Positions 33,427-42,850 of a stretch of 64,000 bases of DNA are shown here, piece by piece (the stretch's first letter is position 1; each line of letters opens with the position of its first letter). The stretch is from contig NZ_CP026095.1 in the NCBI RefSeq assembly GCF_004006295.1, forward strand, positions 1,164,001-1,228,000, given 5' to 3'. Origin of the DNA: Peribacillus asahii. GTDB lineage: Bacteria; Bacillota; Bacilli; Bacillales; DSM-1321. Below the pieces are notes generated by a model. The model saw nothing but the letters and a program-made list of their open reading frames with translations, was not told where the DNA came from and searched no databases. The position numbers and the translations under genes are program-made.

Positions 33427-33489
33427 TTGACGGTATAGATAATCGTAAGTAAAATGAAATGGAATAAATGAAATCGATTCTCAATATCA
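33427..33489 (+). promoter_or_regulatory. Promoter and Fur-like box of the iron operon
   Basis: TTGACG (33427-33432) and TAAAAT (33450-33455) are 17 apart. CGATTCTCAATATCA at 33475-33489 fits the 7-1-7 Fur box TGATAATNATTATCA at 11 of 15 positions counting the free centre. This predicts repression by iron-loaded Fur. Confidence 0.6.
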
Positions 33490-33525
33490 TTATTAATAAA
33501 TTAACAGAAAAGGTGGATATCAATC

Positions 33526-34605
33526 ATGAAGTTATCAAAGTTATTTAAGCCTTTGCTAGTTAGTGCTGCACTAACAGTCGGTCTAGCTGGTTGCGGTGGT
33601 ACAGATGAAAGTAAATCCAAAGACGAAGAAACAAAATCTAAAACAACGGAAAATCAAGAAGTAAATATCTATACGGCAAGACATTACGAAGCTGATGATG
33701 AGATTTACAAGAAATTCACAGAAGAAACAGGCATTGAAGTGAATGTGATAAAAGGAGAAGCAGAAGAGCTGATTGAGAGAATAAAGCGTGAAGGCGAAAG
33801 TACAGAAGCTGATTTATTTGTAACAGTAGATGGCGGAGTCCTTGCTAACGCAAAGCAAAATGATATTTTGCAACCTGTGACTTCAGATGTTATTAATAAA
33901 AACGTACCTGAAAACCTTCGCGATGCGGATAATAACTGGATTGGGTTGGCGACAAGAGCACGTATTATTGCTTATGCAAAAGATAGAGTTTCACCGGAAG
34001 AATTGTCTACATATGAGGATTTAACAAGCGAGAAATGGAATGGGAAATTGTTAGTTCGTTCTTCAACAAGTTTATATAACCAATCATTGCTTGCCTCTTT
34101 CATTGAGTTAAACGGTGAAGAAAAAGCAGAGCAATGGGCAAAAGGAATCGTGAACAATTTTGCTCGTCAGCCAGATGGCGGTGACCGTGACCAAGCTAAA
34201 GCGATTGCTGCAGGCACTGGTGATGTTGCGATTATGAACACATATTATGTTGGTCTGCTTGCAAACTCAGAAGACCCAGAGGAAGTAAAAGTTGCTGACA
34301 GTATCGGAGTCTTTTTCCCGAACCAAGAAACAAATGGTACTCATGTGAATATCAGCGGAATTGGTTTAACAAAGTACAGTGAAAATGAAGAAAATGCAGT
34401 TAAGCTTATTGAATATATGACGGACGTTGAAGCTCAAGAATTTTTAGCAGCTAATAACTATGAATTCCCAGTAAATCCTAATGCAGCTAAGCCAGAATTG
34501 CTAGAGAGCTGGGGAGAGTTCAAAATGCAAGAGCTAAACTTTGATACTTTAGGGGAGCATAATCAAAAAGCAATTGAGATCTTTAATAAAACAGGCTGGA
34601 AATAA
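33526..34605 (+). CDS. Fe(III) ABC transporter binding lipoprotein (FutA/AfuA type)
   Basis: This 359-residue extracytoplasmic iron-binding protein starts with a lipoprotein signal (LAG-Cys23) and an acidic/Lys-rich linker. The mature part has VNIYTARHYEADDEIYKKF and GEAEELIERIKREG. Tyrosine ligands are likely in MNTYYVGLLANS, the YY pair typical of FutA/AfuA ferric-binding proteins. AAAGGTGG precedes ATG 33526. It is the first gene of a three-gene importer behind a Fur-like box and delivers iron to the permease at 34608. Confidence 0.9.
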   Translation: MKLSKLFKPLLVSAALTVGLAGCGGTDESKSKDEETKSKTTENQEVNIYTARHYEADDEIYKKFTEETGIEVNVIKGEAEELIERIKREGESTEADLFVTVDGGVLANAKQNDILQPVTSDVINKNVPENLRDADNNWIGLATRARIIAYAKDRVSPEELSTYEDLTSEKWNGKLLVRSSTSLYNQSLLASFIELNGEEKAEQWAKGIVNNFARQPDGGDRDQAKAIAAGTGDVAIMNTYYVGLLANSEDPEEVKVADSIGVFFPNQETNGTHVNISGIGLTKYSENEENAVKLIEYMTDVEAQEFLAANNYEFPVNPNAAKPELLESWGEFKMQELNFDTLGEHNQKAIEIFNKTGWK

Positions 34606-34607
34606 TC

Positions 34608-36254
34608 ATGAAGGCCGAATTGCTCAAACGTAAGGTGAAAAAAGAATTTAATGGTTGGTGGACCATTAGTTTAGTTGGGGCGGTAGTTATTCTACTGCCC
34701 ATCCTTTTTATTTTCTCCTCGATATTTCAAGAACCAAATGAAAACTGGTTTCATATTCGTCAGTATTTATTGGGGAATTATGTTGCAAACACGATTATCC
34801 TTGTCGTTTTGACTGGTGTATTTACATCCTTTTTAGGTGTAACATTGGCGTGGTTGGTCGCAGCCTATGATTTTCCCTTAAAGCGTTTTTTTCGTTGGGG
34901 ACTAATGCTGCCGCTTGCAATCCCGACTTTTATAGCGGTATATACTTATCGGACGATGCTGGGTTATACCGGGGTCGTTCAAACTACGTTAAGGAACCAT
35001 TTTGACTATCAATTGAAGGCAGAATGGTTAACCGTTTCGGGAATAAGTGGAGCCGTTTTTATTTTTACTCTGTTTTTATTCCCTTATGTGTACATGATAA
35101 CGAGAGCATTTCTTGAAAGTCAAAGTACATCATATATCGAGAATGCAAGGCTGTTAGGACGAAAACCGTTAGCTGTCTTTTATAAAGTAGTTCTTCCTCT
35201 TTCAAGGCCTGCTATTGTTGGAGGTACTGTTTTAGTTATCTATGAAGTGCTGGGGGACTATGGAGTTACTAGCTATTTAGGTATTCATACTATTTCAACA
35301 GCTATTTTTCAAACGTGGTTCAGAATGTACGATGTAAATTCTGCGATGAGACTGGCTGCTTGGTTAATGGTAATCATTGCCGGGGTATTCTTTTTAGAAA
35401 AACTGCTTAGACAGCGGCGACGTTATCATTTAAGCAATAAATCAAGGCCGCTTGTACCTGTGAAGCTGAGAGGGATGGCTGGAATAGCAGCCTTTCTATA
35501 TTGTGGAATTGTGTTTCTATTAGGATTTCTCATTCCATTTGTTCAGTTGATTGCTTGGGCAAAACTGACGTTTCATAAAGTGTGGGATGCTTCATTCTTT
35601 ACATTGTTTTATCAAACCGTCTATGTAGCATTAGCATCTACATTGCTTATTCTTATTCTTTCCGTTGTTGTTGCAAATGTTTGTCGCTCTCATTCTTCAT
35701 TTTCGTTCATTATATCGAAATGTGTAACTCTTGGTTACTCGATTCCTGGTCCGATTATCGCAATTGGTGTACTAGCTGTTTTTATCTCGCTTGATAAATG
35801 GCTCGCTCCGATCTACTCTTCTATGGGACTCGGTGAAGCACCGCTCATTTTAAGTTTATCTTTAGTGATGTTAATCGTTGGCTATTTCATTCGTTTTATG
35901 GCTACTGGATTTAACGCTATTGAAGTGGGCTTTGAGAAGGTTGGAACGAAATATACGGAAGCTTCAAGAATACTTGGATTAGGTGTGACAAAAACGTTCT
36001 TTAAAGTGGACCTTCCTTTAATTAAAGGGTCGCTTATTAGTGGATTTATTGTAACGTTTGTGGAAATCTGCAAGGAACTGCCGTTGGCTTTGTTGTTGAG
36101 ACCTTTCAATTTTGAAACGCTGGCAACAAAGACCTATCAGTATGCAAATGATGAGCAAATACATGAGGCTTCTATTTCATCGCTTTTAATAATTGCAATT
36201 AGTATTTTATCTGTAATCATTTTTCAAATGATAGGTAAGAGGGGGAAACAATGA
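34608..36254 (+). CDS. Fe(III) ABC transporter permease (FbpB/FutB-like, fused halves)
   Basis: This 548-residue protein has about 12 membrane helices, being two permease domains in one chain as in FbpB/SfuB. Each half has an EAA-type loop that binds the ATPase: ENARLLGRKPLAVFYKVVLPL in the first and EASRILGLGVTKTFFKVDLPL in the second. It begins two bases after the binding-protein stop and overlaps the ATPase start by four bases (ATGA), so the three genes form one operon. Confidence 0.9.
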   Translation: MKAELLKRKVKKEFNGWWTISLVGAVVILLPILFIFSSIFQEPNENWFHIRQYLLGNYVANTIILVVLTGVFTSFLGVTLAWLVAAYDFPLKRFFRWGLMLPLAIPTFIAVYTYRTMLGYTGVVQTTLRNHFDYQLKAEWLTVSGISGAVFIFTLFLFPYVYMITRAFLESQSTSYIENARLLGRKPLAVFYKVVLPLSRPAIVGGTVLVIYEVLGDYGVTSYLGIHTISTAIFQTWFRMYDVNSAMRLAAWLMVIIAGVFFLEKLLRQRRRYHLSNKSRPLVPVKLRGMAGIAAFLYCGIVFLLGFLIPFVQLIAWAKLTFHKVWDASFFTLFYQTVYVALASTLLILILSVVVANVCRSHSSFSFIISKCVTLGYSIPGPIIAIGVLAVFISLDKWLAPIYSSMGLGEAPLILSLSLVMLIVGYFIRFMATGFNAIEVGFEKVGTKYTEASRILGLGVTKTFFKVDLPLIKGSLISGFIVTFVEICKELPLALLLRPFNFETLATKTYQYANDEQIHEASISSLLIIAISILSVIIFQMIGKRGKQ

Positions 36255-36940
36255 GTATTGTCGAAATTGAAGGTCTTACTTTTTCATTTTCTCGCAAAGA
36301 GGCTCCGATTATTAATGGTTTCTCCTTTTCTATGGAAAAAGGAGAAATTGTCGGGATTCTAGGTCAAAGCGGCAGTGGGAAAAGTACGTTGCTCCGTTTG
36401 ATATCAGGCTTGGAAATGCCGATGAAAGGAACGATTAAAATTGCTGGTACGACCGTTGTCAGCGAAGGGGTATTTATTCATCCGGAGGAAAGAGGAGTCG
36501 GGATGGTTTTTCAAGACTATGCTCTGTTTCCCCATATGACAGTGAAGGATAATATTCTGTTTGGCTTATCACGTCTGCCTAGAAAGCAACGAAAATCGCG
36601 TGTGGATGAGATGTTGGAGCTTGTTCAAATGGAGAGTTTTGAGAAAAGGTATCCACATGAATTAAGCGGCGGCCAGCAGCAACGGATTGCGCTTGCTAGA
36701 GCGCTTGCGCCAAAGCCAAATATATTATTGATGGATGAGCCTTTTAGTAACTTAGATGCGGATTTAAAAGAATCGATTCGAGAAGAACTAGGAATAATTT
36801 TAAAGAAGGCCGACATGACTTGTATTATGGTCACACATGATCGAAAGGATGTTGAAGCGATATGTGATTATAGCATCGTAGTCGGTCAGTCGAATGTTCC
36901 TAATGATTTAAATGGTAATAAAATCCATACTATAAAATAA
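36251..36940 (+). CDS. Fe(III) ABC transporter ATPase (short FbpC-like)
   Basis: This 229-residue ATPase has Walker A GQSGSGKST, Q-loop FQDYALFPH, signature LSGGQQQR, Walker B LLMDEPF and the H-loop THDRKD. Typical FbpC proteins are near 350 residues and carry a C-terminal regulatory domain; that domain is absent here. The gene ends soon after the nucleotide-binding fold, so the short form seems native. It is followed by a clear terminator at 36957-36988. Confidence 0.88.
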   Translation: MSIVEIEGLTFSFSRKEAPIINGFSFSMEKGEIVGILGQSGSGKSTLLRLISGLEMPMKGTIKIAGTTVVSEGVFIHPEERGVGMVFQDYALFPHMTVKDNILFGLSRLPRKQRKSRVDEMLELVQMESFEKRYPHELSGGQQQRIALARALAPKPNILLMDEPFSNLDADLKESIREELGIILKKADMTCIMVTHDRKDVEAICDYSIVVGQSNVPNDLNGNKIHTIK

Positions 36941-36956
36941 TGGATCTTGTTCAAGG

Positions 36957-36992
36957 AGCATCTCATTGCCTAAGCGGCAAGGGGATGCTTTT
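36957..36992 (+). terminator. Terminator of the iron operon
   Basis: AGCATCTC pairs with GGGATGCT, with an inner TTGCC/GGCAA stem and TTTTT behind it. Confidence 0.8.
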
Positions 36993-37207
36993 TCTTATAT
37001 TCGTATCCGAAAATCACAAAGAGTAATCTAAATGACTTAGAGAACAAATGGATAGCGGTTCAAGAAAAAGACTATGCGGTGTTTGAATAAGGGAACTGAT
37101 ATCGCTGAGAAGTTGAATAATACGGCTTTCAATAGTTTGTGACTAGAGTATTGCCTCTTTTCCGTGATAACATAGATAAAAAAGAGATAAGAAAGGTTGG
37201 GGCTACG

Positions 37208-38140
37208 ATGAATATTTTGGTGCAAGGTGCAGGAGCTTTAGGTGCTTATTTTGGTGGGAGATTGTTAGAAGCGGGTTTAAACGTTTCGTTTTTTGTGAGG
37301 GAAAGAAGGGCAGCGCAATTAGCGAAAGAAGGATTGAAAATATACAGCCCTGAAGGAAACTTTGAAGCAAGAGATGCAACGATTTATACAGAGGCTGAAC
37401 AAGTTGAAAATATCGATTTAATTATACTGGCTGTAAAAGGATATCATCTTGGCCAAGCCATCCCGCAAGTTCAAACAATTGTGGAGCAGACAGGAGCGTT
37501 TGTGCTTCCTTTGTTAAATGGTATAGAGCATTTAGAAACATTGCAGCAAGCCATTGGAAAAGAAAAAGTGCTAGGAGGATTCGCCTCTATCATTGCAACG
37601 TTAAATGAACAAGGTCACGTAGAGCATACTAGTGGAAGCGGTGCTGTGAAATTTGGAGCTCTTCATAACGAGCAAACAGAAATATGTGCGCAATTAGAAG
37701 CGGTACATAATGATGTAAAAACGAATATTTTAAGGGAAGAAAATATTTTAAAGCATATGTGGAAAAAGTACATATTTATTACGTCGTTTTCAGGAATTAC
37801 GTCAGCGATGCAGCTGCCAGCAGGTTTTATTACAAGTACGGAAGCGTCATTTGCTGTTGCTAGAAAGGTAATCTTGGAAATGAGCATGCTCGCTGAGAAA
37901 GAGGGAATTGTTTTAACAGAGCAAGAAGTAGAAACGATGGCAACTAGATTAAAAGGTTTCCGAGAAGAAGCAACCTCTTCCATGCACCAGGATATGAGAA
38001 AAGGACTTCCTTTAGAGGTCGAGCATTTACATGGAGGAGCACTGCGTTTGGCTGCTAAACATGATGTAGTTCTTCCTGTTATTGAAACGCTGTATGGTAT
38101 ATTGAAACCTTATGAAAACGGAAAGCCAAGTGGACTATAA
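37208..38140 (+). CDS. panE: 2-dehydropantoate 2-reductase
   Basis: This NADPH-dependent ketopantoate reductase of 310 residues acts in the pantothenate pathway. The N-terminal Rossmann motif is VQGAGALGAYFGG, then LLNGIEHLE and WKKYIFITSFSGITS (with the catalytic Lys), and the C-terminal helical block DMRKGLPLEVEHLHGG. ATG 37208 gives the correct N-terminus (MNILVQGAGA); an upstream in-frame start at 37139 would add residues not seen in the family. The ribosome binding site is GAAAGG. Bacillus genomes often have several PanE-like proteins, so a related ketoacid substrate is possible. Confidence 0.85.
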   Translation: MNILVQGAGALGAYFGGRLLEAGLNVSFFVRERRAAQLAKEGLKIYSPEGNFEARDATIYTEAEQVENIDLIILAVKGYHLGQAIPQVQTIVEQTGAFVLPLLNGIEHLETLQQAIGKEKVLGGFASIIATLNEQGHVEHTSGSGAVKFGALHNEQTEICAQLEAVHNDVKTNILREENILKHMWKKYIFITSFSGITSAMQLPAGFITSTEASFAVARKVILEMSMLAEKEGIVLTEQEVETMATRLKGFREEATSSMHQDMRKGLPLEVEHLHGGALRLAAKHDVVLPVIETLYGILKPYENGKPSGL

Positions 38141-38191
38141 TCGTTACGGAAAAAATTGAATAAGTTGTAGAAGGCCCATACAACTTAAAAG

Positions 38192-38224
38192 AAAAATGAC
38201 GTGTGCAGCTTATACGTCATTTTT
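38192..38224 (+). terminator. Terminator of panE
   Basis: AAAAATGACGT pairs with ACGTCATTTTT (38192-38202, 38214-38224). Its arms share the TGACGT core of the hairpin at 26811. Confidence 0.75.
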
Positions 38225-38322
38225 TCTTTTATAAACGGAGCGCGTTCATTTTTAATCTAGTATGTGTTCAATGGAAATGGTTGAATGTCATATGGTTTAT
38301 TGGACATTTATAAATAAAAGGT

Positions 38323-38346
38323 ATATAGTTACCTAGGTAACTATAT
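38323..38346 (+). promoter_or_regulatory. 24-bp perfect palindrome, MarR-type operator
   Basis: The perfect palindrome is centred on AGTTACCTAGGTAACT (38327-38342). It lies ahead of the remains of a MarR-like regulator and the MFS gene, where a MarR family autoregulatory operator is expected. Confidence 0.65.
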
Positions 38347-38427
38347 TGTTAAAAGAGGGATTTATCACAATCATTTTTTTGACCAAATGTGCAGGTTAGT
38401 AATATGGGTGGAGAGAAGCCTATTTGA

Positions 38428-38621
38428 TTCCGTGCTGTACATCGGTTAGAGAAGCGACAATGTATTGGAAAAATTTTAGTAAAGATTAGCGGGAAAGGAG
38501 GATTCAAGTATATTAGGGAGCTAAAAGTGTAGTTGATGAATGTGAACAAAATTGGATGGAAGGAGTATGTGAAGCAGACCTTATTACAAATCCTCAATGT
38601 TTAAAGGAAAAGTTTAAATAA
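38428..38621 (+). pseudogene. Decayed MarR-family regulator of the MFS exporter
   Basis: Two fragments remain in compatible order. Bases 38428-38532 read FRAVHRLEKRQ and end at TAG; the FRAVHRLEKRQ helix is a typical MarR N-terminal helix. Bases 38532-38621 read VDECEQNWMEGVC, then LITNPQCLKEKFK and a stop, like a regulator C-terminus. The winged-helix core is largely missing. An intact palindromic operator lies upstream and the exporter starts 16 bases downstream. Confidence 0.55.
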
Positions 38622-38637
38622 AGAAAGAGGAGTTATC

Positions 38638-39834
38638 ATGAATCACAAACCTAAATTATGGACGAAAGACTTTTTAATGGTTTCAACTTCAAATTTTCTG
38701 TTATTTATATCATTTTATATGTTAATGGTAACATTAGCGATTTATTCGATTAAGGAGTTCCATGCTTCTCAAAGTGAAGCAGGGCTTGCTTCTAGTATTT
38801 TTGTTCTTGGGGCAGTCATTGTTAGACCTATTGCTGGGAAAGTGATTGAAACAGTTGGAAAAAAGAATTTACTGCTTTTTGGTTTAGTTTTATTTCTAAT
38901 CATGATGCTATTGTATTTTCTAGTAAATAGTTTACCGCTTTTATTATTAATTAGATTCATTCATGGTTTTGCTTTTGGGATTAGTACAACAGCTACTGGG
39001 ACGATTGCGGCCAATATTATCCCAGTGGTACGACGTGGAGAAGGAATGGGGTATTTTGCGACAAGTATGAACTTGGCTATGGCAATCGGTCCCTTTTTAG
39101 GATTAGTAATCAGCCAGAAGTTCGATGATTTTATGATTTTTGTGGCAACTACTACTTTTTCAGTCATTGCTTTAGTATCCACTATATTTTTACATGTACC
39201 AAAAGAAGAGAAGGCCGCAAGGAACATTCAAATGAAGAGTGGCTTACGCTTTAGTGATTTCTTTGAAAAAAGCACCTTTCCTATTGCGATTCTTGTTGTG
39301 ATTTGTGGTTTTGTTTACTCAAGTATTTTATCTTTCTTGACTGCGTATGCAATAGAAATTGACTTAGTAGATGCTGCTAGTTTTTTCTTTGTGATGTATG
39401 CGTTTTTTCTGTTACTGTCTAGACCAGTAACAGGCAGATTATTTGATGTAAAAGGTGAAAATGCTGTCATTTACCCATCGCTAGTTTTATTTGGGGTAGG
39501 CTTGATAATCCTGAGTCAGGCCCATCATGGAATTAGTTTACTTATAGCTGGAGCAGTAATTGGAATTGGCTTTGGTACATTTCAATCAAGTGCTCAAACC
39601 GTTGCTATTAATGAAGCGGCGAGTCACAGAATGGGGTTAGCAACCTCTACCTTTTTTGTGTTCTATGATTTTGGGATTGGCGTTGGCCCGTTCTTATTAG
39701 GATTTATTTTACCTCTTACAGGGTTTCGTGAATTATATGTAGGTATGGCTGTTATCGTCTTTCTTGGCATTTTAATTTATTATGTAGTGCACGGCAAAAA
39801 AGCGGCTGTAAGACAAAGAGAGAAAGTTGCGTAA
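38638..39834 (+). CDS. MFS exporter, 12-helix DHA1-type
   Basis: This 398-residue membrane protein has about 12 helices. The conserved motif A-like loop is VRPIAGKVIETVGKKNLL and motif C-like GPFLGLVISQ lies near residue 150. RFIHGFAFGISTTATG and VRRGEGMGYFATSMNLA fit drug-export DHA1 carriers such as YusP/YwoG types. AAAGAGGAG precedes ATG 38638. Its own regulator appears destroyed while the operator remains, so expression may now be constitutive. The substrate is unknown. Confidence 0.85.
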   Translation: MNHKPKLWTKDFLMVSTSNFLLFISFYMLMVTLAIYSIKEFHASQSEAGLASSIFVLGAVIVRPIAGKVIETVGKKNLLLFGLVLFLIMMLLYFLVNSLPLLLLIRFIHGFAFGISTTATGTIAANIIPVVRRGEGMGYFATSMNLAMAIGPFLGLVISQKFDDFMIFVATTTFSVIALVSTIFLHVPKEEKAARNIQMKSGLRFSDFFEKSTFPIAILVVICGFVYSSILSFLTAYAIEIDLVDAASFFFVMYAFFLLLSRPVTGRLFDVKGENAVIYPSLVLFGVGLIILSQAHHGISLLIAGAVIGIGFGTFQSSAQTVAINEAASHRMGLATSTFFVFYDFGIGVGPFLLGFILPLTGFRELYVGMAVIVFLGILIYYVVHGKKAAVRQREKVA

Positions 39835-39981
39835 AGGAAAGTTCATAGGACGTATCTTATTGAAAAGGCTGGAATCCTTGTTATATCGAGGGTTTTAGCT
39901 TGTTTAGGTTGGGTCGGAATCGATACTTTACAGCTGCGACTAAGAGGAGTAGAAGATGAAGTGTCCCCGTACTAAGGGGAG

Positions 39982-40035
39982 AGATACGATTAATCATATT
40001 AAAATTCATTGGTTAGTGTCGTATCTGCCTGTCCT
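39982..40035 (+). terminator. Hairpin downstream of the MFS gene
   Basis: AGATACGA pairs with TCGTATCT (39982-39989, 40019-40026), followed by GCCTGTCC and seven T. Confidence 0.6.
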
Positions 40036-40106
40036 TTTTTTGAGGGTTAGAGTAAGTGTTTTTAAATAAAAAAACACCAAGTAAATGATGTACGGTGGAG
40101 AGGTTT

Positions 40107-40580
40107 TTAACTGGATAGTTTCAACAAGTTAGCTGCTTGATTTTCTGTGAGATCAGTAATTAAAACGAGCTCGCTAATTAAATTTCTTCGCGCTTGATTT
40201 AACATGTGTCTTTCACTTGAATTAAGCGATTTTTCCTTACTCTGAAACAAGAGATTGCGAACTATTTCAACAGAATCATGCACATCGCCTGTCTTCATTT
40301 TTTCTAGATTTGAGATATATCTTTCTTTCCATGAAAGTGAATTATGCGGTTTTTCGTGATGGAAATCTAACAATATTTCCTTCATCGTCTTCCGGTCAAC
40401 GAGTGAACGAATACCTGATGTGTGTATCTTGTTCATCGGGATCATAACGTCCATTTTACAAATCGGAATGTTAATCACACAATATTCCTCTGTTTTCCCT
40501 AGGATTTTTCTTTCTTCAATGGCTTTAATGATACCTGCCCCATGCATTGGATAAAAAACTTTGTCGCCAATTTGAACCAA
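40107..40580 (-). CDS. CarD-family transcription regulator (YdeB-like)
   Basis: This protein of about 157 residues has the CarD/CdnL RNA-polymerase-interacting domain at its N-terminus: VQIGDKVFYPMHGAGIIKAIEE. The helical C-terminal domain holds LSWKERYISNLEKMKTGDVH and SSERHMLNQARRNLISELVL. It parallels B. subtilis YdeB. TTG 40580 is preferred, with GGAGG eight bases upstream; the GTG/ATG starts further up lie inside that site. CarD proteins bind the RNAP beta subunit and stabilise open promoters. It is a single gene. Confidence 0.85.
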   Translation of the reverse strand: MVQIGDKVFYPMHGAGIIKAIEERKILGKTEEYCVINIPICKMDVMIPMNKIHTSGIRSLVDRKTMKEILLDFHHEKPHNSLSWKERYISNLEKMKTGDVHDSVEIVRNLLFQSKEKSLNSSERHMLNQARRNLISELVLITDLTENQAANLLKLSS

Positions 40581-40951
40581 ATCATACACCTCCATATATA
40601 TCTACATTTATTATGGTAGCATATAATCGATATTTAATCAAATTTTATATAATACCATGGATAGTTAGTTTGTGTCAATATATAATCCATTGATTAATAT
40701 AGGGCTATTTTCCTGAAATGACTACTTGTATAGATACGTACTATACCTTGCGAATAGACTGTCGCTAGTATGGAGTTAAGAGAATGGATAAAGGATTGTT
40801 TAAACGGGTAATCGCTTGTTGTCTTGTGTGAACGAGGCAGGTTTTTAATTTTTCCCGTTTTTGAAAATTCCTCTCTCATTTAAGGCTAAGGAGATTGTTT
40901 ACGGTACATATTAACATTGGTTTACAATCTGAAAGGTACGGGAGGAAGAAT
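40581..40951. other. Divergent intergenic region, nothing recognised
   Basis: About 370 bases between carD-like and the tannase-like gene. It is AT-rich and holds the promoters of both, but no clear boxes or reading frames could be assigned. Confidence 0.4.
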
Positions 40952-42559
40952 ATGAAAGGTAAATTGAAAACTTTGATTTTATTTCCTTTGCTTTCATTTG
41001 TCTTTTTATTAGTATGTAGCTTGGATAATAATGAGGTTTATACGCAAGATCGAGCATCTGTCTGTTCAAATCTGAAGGGCATGAGCATACCAGCATCCCA
41101 AATCGGTTTGCCGACAAATGGTGCTACCGTTCAGTCTGCGACGTTCGTATGGAAAACTGGAAAGTACTATAAAAATAGAGGATTTTGTAAGGTGCTAGGA
41201 GCGATTCACCCAGTAGATAAGAACGCTCCGGATATTCATTTTCAAGTCAATCTTCCCACGAATTGGAACCATAAACTATTGCAAGTGGGCGGCGGTGCTT
41301 TTGATGGTGTGTTAGTAACAGGTCTAGGAGCTAACATTGGAAAGCCTTTGGCAAGTCCAGATGCCTTGTCGAAAGGCTACGTGACGTTTGGCAGTGACTC
41401 GGGCCATCAAGGCAAGAGCTTAGACGGAAGCTTTGCCTTGAATGACGAAGCCTTGGCTAACTTTGCTTCCGATCAATTGAAAAAAACAAAAGATGTTGCT
41501 CTTGAGCTAGTGGATGCACGTTACCGCAGTAAACCATCTCAGGTCTACTTTTTTGGCAGATCGAATGGAGGGCGTGAAGCATTAAAAGTTGTTCAACGCT
41601 TTCCTACAGAATATGATGGCGTCATCGTATTATACCCGGCATTAAACTGGGTATCCAAGGCGATTAAGGACAACCAAAATGCTAACGCATTGTACGCTAA
41701 TAATGGAGCTGGATGGATTAGCCCGACGGAAAACAAGCTCATTAATGAAACGGTTCTTAACGCTTGTGATTCCTTGGACGGTGTTGCGGACGGTATTGTA
41801 AGTCATATAACAGCTTGTGCAAAAAAAACAAATCACATTCTAACCTTCTTAAGCAAACATCTTTCTAAGGAAAAGGTAGATATCATCAAACTTTTCAATT
41901 CACCATTGCGCTTTAACTATCCGCTTGCAAATGGATTGACGGTCACGCCGGGATATTCTCAATTGCAGGGTGCAAACATTAGTGAGAGTAGACTTTCTCA
42001 ATATGGAACATCGCCGTTAAAAAGAAAGAACTTTGTCTCAAGATTAGGAGATGGAGTCATTAAGTATATGGTTGTTCGAGATAAAGATTTTAATCCTGTC
42101 CATTTCAATCCAGATCAATGGAGGGGTCAAGTTGTGAAAGCCTCACAATTACTTGATGCGACTGATCCTAATCTCTCTAAATTTAAGGACAGTGGAGGGA
42201 AATTAATCTTGCTTCACGGAACAGCAGACCAGATTGTTACTCCGTACAGTTCGGTTGATTATTATAACAAGCTTGTCGATAAGTTTGGAAAAAGTTCGCT
42301 TGATCAATTTGTTCAGTTCTACTTGGTTCCTGGCTATGGTCATAGAAGATCAGAAGCCTTCACAATGAGAGCAGATTTACTCGGTGCACTAGATACATGG
42401 GTAGTGGATGGAAAGAGACCCGTGAATCTCGTTGCACAAGATCAAAACGCTGATACTTTTGGTCGTACCCGTCCGCTATGTGAATATCCAACTTATCCAA
42501 AGTACAAAGGAAAAGGGAATGTAAACTCGGCTGCAAACTTTACTTGTGCAGCTCCTTAA
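40952..42559 (+). CDS. Tannase/feruloyl-esterase-family secreted hydrolase
   Basis: This 535-residue protein has an N-terminal signal peptide (residues 1-23) and a tannase-family body. The nucleophile is Ser204 in FGRSNGGREA, with Asp426 in HGTADQIVTP and His464 in VPGYGHRRSEAF. The calcium loop CDSLDGVADGIV is at 272-283. Classical members hold the triad together with a disulfide between the Cys just before Ser and the Cys just after His. Here both positions are Arg (203 and 465). ATG 40952 follows GGGAGG. An esterase of plant phenolic esters is likely; the exact substrate is unknown. Confidence 0.85.
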   Translation: MKGKLKTLILFPLLSFVFLLVCSLDNNEVYTQDRASVCSNLKGMSIPASQIGLPTNGATVQSATFVWKTGKYYKNRGFCKVLGAIHPVDKNAPDIHFQVNLPTNWNHKLLQVGGGAFDGVLVTGLGANIGKPLASPDALSKGYVTFGSDSGHQGKSLDGSFALNDEALANFASDQLKKTKDVALELVDARYRSKPSQVYFFGRSNGGREALKVVQRFPTEYDGVIVLYPALNWVSKAIKDNQNANALYANNGAGWISPTENKLINETVLNACDSLDGVADGIVSHITACAKKTNHILTFLSKHLSKEKVDIIKLFNSPLRFNYPLANGLTVTPGYSQLQGANISESRLSQYGTSPLKRKNFVSRLGDGVIKYMVVRDKDFNPVHFNPDQWRGQVVKASQLLDATDPNLSKFKDSGGKLILLHGTADQIVTPYSSVDYYNKLVDKFGKSSLDQFVQFYLVPGYGHRRSEAFTMRADLLGALDTWVVDGKRPVNLVAQDQNADTFGRTRPLCEYPTYPKYKGKGNVNSAANFTCAAP

Positions 42560-42740
42560 TTTGTGACATAAGAACTTTGATTTTTTTAAGGGCCTGTCCT
42601 ATAAGTTATTTATATGATTATGGGCAGGTTCTATAATAAAGTATTTTAAAATTTTGAGGTAGGGTTCTTACTGCTTAATAAATAAAAAATATTTTGAATT
42701 TTTCGACAAAATAACAAGGCATGCGACATTGTTGGTATGG

Positions 42741-42778
42741 TATAAGTAAGGTAAATATTGTAAGTTAACTTACTTATA
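42741..42778 (+). promoter_or_regulatory. Nested palindromes before the propeller lipoprotein gene
   Basis: TATAAGTAAG (42741-42750) is repeated inverted as CTTACTTATA (42769-42778). GTAAGTTAACTTAC (42760-42773) is itself a perfect palindrome. Such spacing suggests a repressor site; the regulator is unknown. Confidence 0.4.
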
Positions 42779-42850
42779 GAAAAGTAGCACATGTTCCGAC
42801 ATTTAATCAGAAAGATGTAGATGATTGATAACATAATGGTGGTGTCCTTG

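Noticed and set aside
38349..38597. Minus-strand frame of 82 codons
   Set aside because: The plus strand carries MarR-like fragments at the same place, which explain the sequence better.
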